Source: JACRAR01 sp041674465 | GTDB taxonomy: Bacteria; Pseudomonadota; Gammaproteobacteria; Burkholderiales; Rhodocyclaceae | Assembly: GCA_041674465.1 (NCBI GenBank) | Contig: JBAYVV010000003.1 | Coordinates: 1 to 64,000, forward strand | Direction: 5' to 3' | DNA length: 64,000 nt | Part shown: positions 56,858 to 64,000 of the stretch, piece after piece | Layout of the letters: every line of letters begins with the position of its first letter | Position numbering within the stretch: position 1 is the stretch's first letter | Translations under genes and position numbers: made by a program | Notes under the pieces: model-generated | Seen by the model: only the letters and a program-made list of their open reading frames with translations | Told to the model about the DNA's origin: nothing | Database searches by the model: none

Positions 56858-57117
56858 ATGCCATTGAAAAAATCCGTCAGAGTCTAGCCAGCCTGGGGCC
56901 AGAGCAAGTCGAGATTGCTGATGACAGCGCTCTGCACGCAGGCCATGCAGGCGCAAAGGATGGCGGCGGCCACTATCGCCTGACCATCGTTTCCCGGCGT
57001 TTCGCGGGTCTCAACACGATGCAGCGGCATCGCTTGGTCTATACCGCACTTGGTACCTTGATGAAATCCGAGATCCACGCGCTGAGCATCAACGCCCGCG
57101 CTCCTGACGAAGCCTGA
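56854..57117 (+). CDS. BolA family protein
   Basis: 87 residues with the BolA core (about 1-85): HYRLTIVSRRFAGLNTMQRH holds the conserved His and the class motif. Most likely it is a BolA/IbaG-type protein that works with monothiol glutaredoxins in iron-sulfur handling or regulation. Coupled to yciI by ATGA. Confidence 0.92.
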   Translation: MNAIEKIRQSLASLGPEQVEIADDSALHAGHAGAKDGGGHYRLTIVSRRFAGLNTMQRHRLVYTALGTLMKSEIHALSINARAPDEA

Positions 57118-57126
57118 TCCGGTATC

Positions 57127-58323
57127 TTGACTGCAAGCCGCATCGTCTTCCTGCTGTGCCTGGCGGAAACGCTGAGCATGACCGGCTTTGCCGCCTACCC
57201 AGCCTTTCTGCCCGTATTGCGCGAGGTTTGGCAGTTCAACGATACACAGGCAGGATTCGTCGGCGGTTCATTTTTTTTTGGCTACATGCTGGCTGTGCCT
57301 TTCCTGTCAGGCATCACTGACCGGCTCGATGCCCGCAATGTATTCGTATTCTCCTGTGCTCTGGCTGCGTTCGGAACGGCCGGATTTGCCTTGTTTGCGG
57401 ATGGACTGATTTCTGCCGCATTATTTCAGGCTCTGACGGGCGCGGGGCTGGCAGGAACCTACATGCCGGGTCTCAAGGCGCTCACAGACCGCACCAACGA
57501 CGTTCGACAAGCGCGCTATATCGCTTTCTATACGGCAACTTTTGGTATCGGCACAAGTCTCTCTCTGCTTGCTGCCGGTTGGCTCGGCAATCACGTATCC
57601 TGGCAAATTTCCATTGCTGTGCTCTCGCTGGGTCCCGTGCTGGCCGGCCTGATCCTGCTGTTTGGTCTACCTTCCCGGCAAACCCAATACAGCCGACACG
57701 CACCCTGGTGGCCTCGTTTTGCCCCAGTCCTGGCTCAGAAGGAAATTCGTCCGTTCATTTTCGGGTATGCAGCGCATTGCTGGGAATTATTCGGATTGCG
57801 CTCCTGGATGGTCGCCTTCATCACCTTTGCCTATTTTGTCTCCGAATCCCAGCAAGCCAAAATTTCGCCGACAGAGGCTGCGGCATTGATCAATCTGCTT
57901 GGATTACCCGCGAGCATCCTTGGCAACGAAGTTGCTGAGCGTATCGGTCGTTATCGATGGATATGCGCGATTATGCTGATCTCAGGCGCGCTGTGCTGGG
58001 TAGCCGGTTTTTCGGCGGCTTGGCCATGGTGGTTGATGCTCTGCATGTTGGCTTTGCATTACACCGGCGTGTTGGCGGATTCGGCAACGCTCACGGCAGG
58101 ATTGGTTGCAGCCACGCCTCTTGCGCAGCGCGGCGCGGTGATGGCTCTGTATTCCTTGCTGGGATTTGGCTCCGGCTTTTTGGCGCCGCTGGTCTTTGGC
58201 GCAATACTCGACATCAGCGGCGGGCACACCAACCGCTGGGCATGGGGTATGGCCTATGGGAGTCTTGGCGTAGGCGGCCTCATCTGGGCAACGATCATGC
58301 GCCGCAGAATCTCCACAATATAG
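57127..58323 (+). CDS. MFS transporter
   Basis: 398 residues with twelve predicted membrane segments. The loop 2-3 motif appears as GITDRLDARNVF. The likely start is TTG 57127, since the first ATG (at 57178) would cut into helix 1. The substrate is unknown; no linked catabolic genes help. It lies just after bolA and may share its transcript. Confidence 0.88.
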   Translation: MTASRIVFLLCLAETLSMTGFAAYPAFLPVLREVWQFNDTQAGFVGGSFFFGYMLAVPFLSGITDRLDARNVFVFSCALAAFGTAGFALFADGLISAALFQALTGAGLAGTYMPGLKALTDRTNDVRQARYIAFYTATFGIGTSLSLLAAGWLGNHVSWQISIAVLSLGPVLAGLILLFGLPSRQTQYSRHAPWWPRFAPVLAQKEIRPFIFGYAAHCWELFGLRSWMVAFITFAYFVSESQQAKISPTEAAALINLLGLPASILGNEVAERIGRYRWICAIMLISGALCWVAGFSAAWPWWLMLCMLALHYTGVLADSATLTAGLVAATPLAQRGAVMALYSLLGFGSGFLAPLVFGAILDISGGHTNRWAWGMAYGSLGVGGLIWATIMRRRISTI

Positions 58324-58375
58324 ATCAGAGTTCTCAACCTGAAATGGACCGTTAAACCTTTATGGAGCTGAAACC

Positions 58376-58720
58376 ATGGTGACCGTCTATGGCATCAAGA
58401 ATTGCACCACGATGAAGAAAACTTTTGACTGGTGTGCAGCACATGGCGTTGAGTTCGACTTCCACGATTACAAGAAGCTGGGCATAGAAAGAGCACTGCT
58501 GCTGCGCTGGTGTCAAAACCTGGGCTGGAAATCCTTACTGAACACGCGCGGCACTACATGGCGCAAATTGACTCCGGCGCAGCAGAGCCTTACCACTCAA
58601 AATCAGGCAGTGGCGCTGATGCTGGAGTATCCCAGCCTGATCAAGCGCCCTTTAGTCGACACGGGCACGCAGTTGCTGGCCGGCTTCGACCCGCAGCTAT
58701 TTGCCAGCTTTGTCAAATGA
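58376..58720 (+). CDS. ArsC/Spx family protein (YffB-like)
   Basis: 114 residues of the thioredoxin-like ArsC family. The start VTVYGIKNCTTMKKTFDW matches the YffB/Spx-like branch, with a single Cys at the active-site position. RPLVDTGTQLLAGFDP holds the conserved Arg-Pro. True arsenate reduction is not expected for this branch; a glutathione-linked thiol reductase role has been proposed. Confidence 0.88.
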   Translation: MVTVYGIKNCTTMKKTFDWCAAHGVEFDFHDYKKLGIERALLLRWCQNLGWKSLLNTRGTTWRKLTPAQQSLTTQNQAVALMLEYPSLIKRPLVDTGTQLLAGFDPQLFASFVK

Positions 58721-59095
58721 TCAGTGCGCTTGAGGCTCAACCATGGCGCGTTCCACCATCTGCTTGAGATCGTCTGGATCAAAAGGCTTGGGTAGATAGG
58801 CAAACGCCCCGAGGTCTTTTGCACGTTGCGCGGTTTGCGTCTGATCGAGGCCGGTAACCATGATGACTTTTATTCCGGGCTGCGTTTCCCTCACTCGCTT
58901 AAGGACTTCCATCCCATCCATCTTGGGCATCATGAAGTCCAGAATGATCAGGTCAAAATGGGATGTCTCGACTTTTTTCACTGCTTCCAAGCCACTTTTA
59001 ACATACTCGACCTGATAGTTGCCTTCCTTGAGTATGCGAAGGCAACACTGAATGACGATGTCTTCGTCGTCAACGACTAATATCCTGGCGCTCAT
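58721..59095 (-). CDS. CheY-like response regulator, single receiver
   Basis: 124 residues forming one receiver domain: acidic pair DDED near 9-12, phosphorylated Asp in LIILDFMMPKMDGMEV (about 53), Thr in MVTGLDQTQ and Lys in LPKPF. There is no output domain, so it must act through partner proteins. No kinase gene is next to it. Convergent with the ArsC-like gene, with stops adjoining. Confidence 0.93.
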   Translation of the reverse strand: MSARILVVDDEDIVIQCCLRILKEGNYQVEYVKSGLEAVKKVETSHFDLIILDFMMPKMDGMEVLKRVRETQPGIKVIMVTGLDQTQTAQRAKDLGAFAYLPKPFDPDDLKQMVERAMVEPQAH

Positions 59096-59216
59096 TTGTC
59101 CTGTCCCGGATGAATTTCCTGGCTAACTGAAACGATCAAAAACTGCCTGGGAATCACTCCCTGCAGAACTTGGCGTATTTTATCAAGTGTTACTGCAGCC
59201 GTTTAGACTTATTGCT

Positions 59217-59348
59217 TCAGCCAGGCCTTCGTGCCATACCAGCCGAGCAAACCGATGCCAACGCCTCGATCATTTTCGTCGACAAGGGTTTGTGCAGGAA
59301 CCCGGAAACACCGGTTGCGGCAGTCCTGATCTCATGAGCATCCGCGCC
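59217..59348 (-). pseudogene. Remnant of a second response-regulator receiver domain
   Basis: The minus-strand frame ending at 59217 reads AHEIRTAATGVSGFLHKPLS and TKMIEALASV. This is the beta5-alpha5 end of a receiver domain with its conserved Lys-Pro, of the hybrid-kinase type. It is open only to 59348, where a TAG stops it; the phosphorylation-site half is absent. It is distinct in sequence from the neighbouring intact regulator. Confidence 0.65.
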
Positions 59349-59421
59349 CTATCCCAGGAAGGCAGTTTGACACTCTGCGTGACTCCCGTAAAACCTGACA
59401 CAGGAAACACGTGAAAAGTGG

Positions 59422-59469
59422 TTGACAGCATGGCGCAGGGCTGGTCAAATATTCAAACACTTGTTTGAA
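59422..59469 (+). promoter_or_regulatory. Promoter with PsrA-like palindromic operator
   Basis: TTGACA (59422-59427), a 17-base spacer and TCAAAT (59445-59450) make a plausible promoter. The perfect palindrome TTCAAACACTTGTTTGAA (59452-59469) covers the expected start. It contains CAAAC-N4-GTTTG, the form of operator known for PsrA-type TetR regulators of beta-oxidation. Confidence 0.75.
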
Positions 59470-59485
59470 ACGACCGTTTACTTCC

Positions 59486-60229
59486 ATGTCTGAAGCTGAT
59501 ACACGCCTCCGCATCCTTGATGCCGCTGAAGCCTTGTTTGTCGATAGCGGCTTTGAATCCGCATCGCTTCGCCTGATCACCGGCAAGGCAGGAGTCAATC
59601 TAGCCGCGGTCAATTACCACTTTGGCTCAAAGGATGCATTGATTCACGAGGTTTTTCGGCGTCGTCTCAGTTGGCTCAACGATCAGCGGTTGCAAGAACT
59701 CGATCGCCTGGAGGCCGAAGCAGCCGGTAAGCCGCTGAAGCCCAGCCAAATTCTCCAGGCCTTTTTCGGCGTGGCGCTGAAAATGGCTGCAGATCAGAAT
59801 AATGGTGGCAGCGGCTTCATGCGCCTGCTCGGTCGAACCTACACCCAACCATCTGAATTTACCCGCAGCTTTCTGGCCGAGGAATATGCTGCTGTGACCG
59901 ATCGGTTCAAGGAGGCTTTGTTTCTCTCGCTTCCCGAGGTGCCCCGAGAAGAAATTCTGTGGCGATTTCATTTCATGCTAGGCGCCATTTCTTACGCCAT
60001 TTCAGGCGCTGATGCCCTGAATATCGTCGATAAGGACAGCATCGACGATAGTAATACCGAGGCACTTTGTGAGCGACTCATGAGTTTCCTGCTGGGTGGG
60101 TTGCGGGCTCCCTTGCCAAACTTACCAAACTTGCCAACCAAAGCAGGGAAAGTTGCCGGCAGAACGAGTGCCAAGAAAAACATCCGCAAAAACTCGGCTA
60201 CAGAGAGTGTAGCTGTTCAATCAACCTAG
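59486..60229 (+). CDS. TetR regulator, PsrA-like, of fatty acid oxidation
   Basis: 247 residues. The TetR DNA-binding domain (about 6-55) has RILDAAEALFVDSGFESASL and VNLAAVNYHFGSKDALIHEV. The ligand-binding part (about 70-210) is followed by a Lys-rich tail. Context (acyl-CoA dehydrogenase and FadB-like genes directly downstream) and the operator upstream point to a repressor released by long-chain acyl-CoA, as for PsrA. ATG 59486 is preferred to the in-frame TTG at 59465, which lies inside the operator. Confidence 0.85.
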   Translation: MSEADTRLRILDAAEALFVDSGFESASLRLITGKAGVNLAAVNYHFGSKDALIHEVFRRRLSWLNDQRLQELDRLEAEAAGKPLKPSQILQAFFGVALKMAADQNNGGSGFMRLLGRTYTQPSEFTRSFLAEEYAAVTDRFKEALFLSLPEVPREEILWRFHFMLGAISYAISGADALNIVDKDSIDDSNTEALCERLMSFLLGGLRAPLPNLPNLPTKAGKVAGRTSAKKNIRKNSATESVAVQST

Positions 60230-60241
60230 CCTGGGGAAATC

Positions 60242-62032
60242 ATGGGTCAATACAATGCGCCATTACGCGACATGCAATTCGTGCTGCATGAACTGCTCAA
60301 CGTCGAAAACGAATTAAAGCAATTGCCCAGGCACGCCGATGTCGATGCCGAGATCATGAATCAGGTACTTGAAGAGGGTGCCAAATTCACTTCCAAGGTG
60401 TTGTTTCCTCTCAACCGTATCGGCGATCGCGAGGGCTGCCGCCTCGACCAGGTAACACATGCAGTCACCACGCCAACAGGCTTCAAGGAGGCCTACCGGC
60501 AATTCATCGAAGCCGGCTGGCCCGCGCTGGCTTGCGATCCGGAATATGGCGGGCAGGGTTTGCCTGTCGTTCTGTATAACTCCCTTTCCGAGATGCTGAA
60601 CTCGGCCAACCAGGCCTGGTACATGTACCCCGGGCTTTCCCATGGTGCTTATGAATGCCTGCACGCTCACGGCACCGAGGAGCAGAAAAGGCTCTATCTG
60701 CCGAAACTGGTTTCCGGCGAGTGGACCGGTACCATGTGCCTCACCGAAGCGCACTGCGGCACAGACTTGGGCCTGCTACGCAGCAAAGCTTTTCCTCAGC
60801 CTGGTGGAACCTACAAGATTACCGGCAGCAAAATTTTCATTTCCGCCGGCGAGCATGACATGTCGGCCAATATCCTGCATCTGGTACTCGCGCGCCTCCC
60901 CGATGCACCTCCGGGAACCAAAGGCATTTCCCTGTTCCTGGTTCCAAAATTCATTCCCGATGCCGATGGCAACCCGGGGCAGCGCAACGGCATAACCTGC
61001 GGCGCCATCGAGGAAAAAATGGGTATCCATGGCAACTCGACCTGCCAGATGAATCTTGACGACGCGACCGGCTGGATCATCGGACAACCGAACAAAGGCC
61101 TGAATGCCATGTTCGTGATGATGAACGCAGCTCGCCTTGGTGTCGGCATGCAATCCTTGGGGCTGACCGAAGTGGCGTACCAGAATGCTTTGGTTTATGC
61201 CAAGGAACGCATTCAGATGCGCAGTCTCTCCGGTACCAAGGCGCCGGATCAAGCAGCCGATCCGATCATCGTTCATCCCGATGTGCGGCGCATGCTGCTT
61301 ACTGCCAAGGCTTACGCGGAAGCTGGTCGAGCCTTCTGCTCCTTCATCGCCTTGCAGATTGACAGGGAACTCCATCACCCGGACGAATCCGTGCGTCAGG
61401 AAGCGGCCGATCTGGTCGTATTGCTCACCCCCGTCGTCAAAGCCTTCATCACCGACAACGGCTGGATTGCGACTTCAGAAGCGATGCAGGTATACGGCGG
61501 GCATGGCTTCATCTCCGAATGGGGGATGGAGCAATACGTCCGCGACGCCCGCATCAACATGATTTACGAAGGCACCAACACCATCCAGTCCCTCGACCTG
61601 CTGGGACGAAAAATTCTGCTGGACAACGGTGCGAAGCTGCGTAAATTTGGCGCATTGGTCAAGGATTTCGTTGAAGAAAACGGCACCTCCGAAGCCATGA
61701 GCGAATTCATCACCCCCCTAGCGGAACTGGGCGAGAAAGTCACCAAACTGACCATGGAAATCGGCTTGAAAGCCTTCCAGAACAAGGATGAGGTCGGCGC
61801 CGCTGCCGTTCCTTATCTGCGGTTACTGGGACATTTGGTCTACGCTTACTTCTTTGCCCGCATGGCCAAGATTGCACTGGAGAAGCTGGACTCCGGCGAT
61901 ACCTTTTACAAAGCCAAGCTCGCCACTGCCCGCTTCTATTTTGCCCGCTTGCTGCCGGAAACCGCCATGCTGATCCGCCAGGCACGTTCGGGTGCAGCGA
62001 ATTTACTCGATCTCGAAGCTGAACTGTTCTAA
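60242..62032 (+). CDS. Acyl-CoA dehydrogenase (large, FadE12/DmdC-like)
   Basis: 596 residues, longer than classic 380-residue enzymes. An N-terminal extension, then the three-domain acyl-CoA dehydrogenase core (about 40-460) with MCLTEAHCGTDLGLLRSKA and YGGHGFISEWGMEQYVRDAR, which holds the region of the catalytic Glu, and a C-terminal acetyl-CoA-dehydrogenase-like extension (about 470-596). It performs the first oxidation of fatty acyl-CoA, using FAD. Between the TetR gene and the FadB-like gene, so a beta-oxidation operon. Confidence 0.92.
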   Translation: MGQYNAPLRDMQFVLHELLNVENELKQLPRHADVDAEIMNQVLEEGAKFTSKVLFPLNRIGDREGCRLDQVTHAVTTPTGFKEAYRQFIEAGWPALACDPEYGGQGLPVVLYNSLSEMLNSANQAWYMYPGLSHGAYECLHAHGTEEQKRLYLPKLVSGEWTGTMCLTEAHCGTDLGLLRSKAFPQPGGTYKITGSKIFISAGEHDMSANILHLVLARLPDAPPGTKGISLFLVPKFIPDADGNPGQRNGITCGAIEEKMGIHGNSTCQMNLDDATGWIIGQPNKGLNAMFVMMNAARLGVGMQSLGLTEVAYQNALVYAKERIQMRSLSGTKAPDQAADPIIVHPDVRRMLLTAKAYAEAGRAFCSFIALQIDRELHHPDESVRQEAADLVVLLTPVVKAFITDNGWIATSEAMQVYGGHGFISEWGMEQYVRDARINMIYEGTNTIQSLDLLGRKILLDNGAKLRKFGALVKDFVEENGTSEAMSEFITPLAELGEKVTKLTMEIGLKAFQNKDEVGAAAVPYLRLLGHLVYAYFFARMAKIALEKLDSGDTFYKAKLATARFYFARLLPETAMLIRQARSGAANLLDLEAELF

Positions 62033-62046
62033 AGGAAAGGACTATC

Positions 62047-64000
62047 GTGAGCAATTTCATCGTCAGAAAAGTCGGCGTGCTCGGCGCCGGAGTCATGGGA
62101 GCACAGATTGCCGCCCATTGCATCAACGCAAAAGTGCCTGTGGTCTTGTTCGACCTGCCCTCACAGGAAGGCTCCAAGAACGGCATCGTGCAGCGAGCGG
62201 TAGAGAATCTGAAGAAATTGAATCCGGCCCCGCTGGGTGACAAGGATCAGGCCAGTCTGATTGAAGTCGCCAACTATGAAGACCATCTCGACTTGCTGGA
62301 GAGCTGCGACTTGATTATCGAGGCAATCGCAGAGCGCATGGACTGGAAACATGCGCTTTACCAGAAAGTGGCGAAGCATATCGCTCCCAATGCCATCTTC
62401 GCCTCAAATACTTCCGGGTTGTCGATCAACGCGCTCTCTGATGGGTTCGATGCGGGTCTGAAAGCACGTTTCTGTGGCGTGCATTTTTTCAACCCGCCGC
62501 GCTACATGCATCTGGTCGAACTGATTGCAACCACAACCACACGTCCCGAAGTTCTCGACCAGCTCGAAACTTTTCTAACTACAACGCTGGGCAAAGGGGT
62601 TGTGCGAGCCAAAGACACGCCCAATTTCATTGCCAATCGTGTCGGCATTTTCGGCATGCTGGCCATCATCCACGAAGCGCAACAATTCGGACTGTCCTGC
62701 GACGTCGTGGATGATCTGACCGGAGCCAAGCTCGGCCGCGCCAAGTCGGGTACATTCCGCACTGCCGACGTCGTCGGTCTGGATACCATGGCCCACGTCA
62801 TCAAGACCATGCAGGATACTTTGCGAGACGATCCCTTCTTCGCCGTTTATCAAACTCCAGATGTCCTGACAAAACTGGTGACGGCAGGAGCACTGGGGCA
62901 AAAGACCGGGGCTGGGTTCTACAAGAAGGTCGGCAAGGACATTCAGCGCCTCGATTTCTCTACCGGAAACTATGTTGCAGGCGGCGGCAAGGCGGATGAA
63001 CTGGTCGCACGCATCTTGAAGGAAAAGGATCCGGCCAAGCGCATGAAGAGCTTGCGCGAGTCAACCAATCCGCAGGCTCAGTTTCTTTGGGCAATCTTCC
63101 GCGATGCATTTCATTACATCGCCGTGCATCTGGCCAGCATTGCCGACAGCGCAGTCGATGTTGATTTCGCCATGCGCTGGGGATTTGGCTGGAAGCTGGG
63201 GCCTTTTGAAACCTGGCAGGCAGCTGGCTGGCAACAGGTTGCCAATTGGGTCAAGGAGGATATCGAAGCGGGCAAGGCACTATCCAACGCTGCTCTGCCG
63301 GCATGGGTATTCGATGGACGCGAAGGCGTGCATCGAGAGGAAGGCGCCTATTCACCTGCGCGAAATGCCTATGTGCCACGCTCAGTGCTGCCGGTTTATC
63401 AACGTCAGCCCTTCCGTGCCCCCGTTCTGGGATCAACGACCGTCGATGGTGCCACGGCGGGCACTACGGTATCCGAGGATGAATCCGTACGCATCTGGCA
63501 TCAGAACGACAGGGTATTGATTCTTTCGCTGAAAACCAAGCTGCATGTTATCGGACCGGGCGTCATCGCCGGCCTGGCGCGGGCGATCAAGGAGGCCGAG
63601 AATAATTACCAGGGGTTGGTGATATGGAGCGCAGATGCCGCTGAAGGCGGCGCATTCTCTGCCGGAGCTGACCTGCAATCGATGCTGCCGCTGTTCATGT
63701 CAGGTGGTGTCAAGGCGATCGAACCTGAAGTCGCCAAATTGCAGCAGGCGCATCAGGCGATGAAGTACGCCAATGTGCCTATCGTTGCAGCAATCGCCGG
63801 TCTGGCACTGGGCGGTGGCTGCGAACTCATGATGCATGCCGCCAAGCGAGTCGCGGCGATTGAATCATACATTGGCCTGGTGGAAGTTGGCGTCGGTCTG
63901 ATTCCGGCCGGCGGCGGACTCAAGGAAGCCACTGTCCGTGCAGCAACCGATGCCAGGGGCAACGATCTGCTGCAGTTCCTCAAGAATTACTTCATGAATG
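62047..64000 (+). CDS. 3-hydroxyacyl-CoA dehydrogenase/enoyl-CoA hydratase, cut by window end
   Basis: About 651 residues are visible from GTG 62047, still open at the window end. The NAD-binding fold comes first (GVLGAGVMGAQIAAH near 10-24), then the dehydrogenase domains with CGVHFFNPPRYMHLVE near 142-157. A crotonase domain begins about residue 475, with the oxyanion-loop residues of GGAFSAGADLQSMLPL and LALGGGCELMMHAA. The order dehydrogenase-then-hydratase matches FadN-type bifunctional enzymes. It does steps two and three of beta-oxidation. Confidence 0.92.
   Translation, partial: MSNFIVRKVGVLGAGVMGAQIAAHCINAKVPVVLFDLPSQEGSKNGIVQRAVENLKKLNPAPLGDKDQASLIEVANYEDHLDLLESCDLIIEAIAERMDWKHALYQKVAKHIAPNAIFASNTSGLSINALSDGFDAGLKARFCGVHFFNPPRYMHLVELIATTTTRPEVLDQLETFLTTTLGKGVVRAKDTPNFIANRVGIFGMLAIIHEAQQFGLSCDVVDDLTGAKLGRAKSGTFRTADVVGLDTMAHVIKTMQDTLRDDPFFAVYQTPDVLTKLVTAGALGQKTGAGFYKKVGKDIQRLDFSTGNYVAGGGKADELVARILKEKDPAKRMKSLRESTNPQAQFLWAIFRDAFHYIAVHLASIADSAVDVDFAMRWGFGWKLGPFETWQAAGWQQVANWVKEDIEAGKALSNAALPAWVFDGREGVHREEGAYSPARNAYVPRSVLPVYQRQPFRAPVLGSTTVDGATAGTTVSEDESVRIWHQNDRVLILSLKTKLHVIGPGVIAGLARAIKEAENNYQGLVIWSADAAEGGAFSAGADLQSMLPLFMSGGVKAIEPEVAKLQQAHQAMKYANVPIVAAIAGLALGGGCELMMHAAKRVAAIESYIGLVEVGVGLIPAGGGLKEATVRAATDARGNDLLQFLKNYFMN

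Larger units (their letters stand above)
59096..59485. other. Intergenic region with gene remnant and TetR promoter
   Basis: No intact gene. It contains a decayed receiver-domain end on the minus strand (59217-59348) and the promoter/operator of the TetR gene (59422-59469), both listed separately. The remainder shows no further feature. Confidence 0.6.

Overview
The window is a piece of a betaproteobacterial chromosome interrupted by one complete prophage. The organism call rests on gene content and order: thrS-infC-rpmI-rplT-pheS-pheT-ihfA-merR-tRNA-Pro on one side, and DUF3301, DUF3567, DUF2863, RarD, YciB, BolA and a FadE/FadB-type beta-oxidation cluster on the other. A relative of the Rhodocyclales/Sterolibacteriaceae would fit, but nothing seen here fixes the genus.

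Left chromosomal arm (1-9685): a PaaX-type regulator and a GIY-YIG gene on the minus strand, then the translation cluster on the plus strand, ending in tRNA-Pro(GGG). infC starts with AUC.

Prophage (9640-49663, about 40 kb): it is bounded by a perfect 46-bp direct repeat of the 3' part of tRNA-Pro. The left half is read leftwards from a promoter near 20,370 and carries the tyrosine integrase, a GIY-YIG protein, SSB, an HD-like protein, a large ParB-like protein and a diversity-generating retroelement (DGR). The DGR has a reverse transcriptase, an Avd protein, a 106-bp template repeat (TR) and three tandem target genes, each ending in a 106-bp variable repeat (VR). All 35 TR/VR differences fall at TR adenines of the coding strand. 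A repressor/Cro-like switch with shared operators sits at 20.37-22.1 kb. It is followed by a set of small convergent gene pairs, a CII-like protein, a primase-helicase and a likely replication origin with two perfect DnaA boxes. From 28 kb onward come packaging, head, siphovirus tail, lysis (holin-like proteins, GH19 endolysin, Rz/Rz1) and an adenine methylase gene, all rightward. The tail chaperone gene has a canonical -1 slippery site (A AAT TTC).

Right chromosomal arm (49664-64000): the terminator that originally followed tRNA-Pro, a parvulin lipoprotein, several small betaproteobacterial genes, rarD, a cyclic-nucleotide-binding protein, dadA, msrB, yciB-yciI-bolA, an MFS transporter, an ArsC-like protein, a CheY-like regulator, the remnant of a second receiver domain, and a TetR regulator with a PsrA-like operator. 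That regulator lies upstream of an acyl-CoA dehydrogenase and a FadB-like bifunctional enzyme cut by the window end.

The most interesting system is the DGR. Its three target genes, avd, TR and RT are tightly packed, and partly translationally coupled, in the repressor-controlled early operon with parB, ssb and integrase. They are not next to a tail fibre, so the diversified proteins may not be ordinary receptor-binding proteins.
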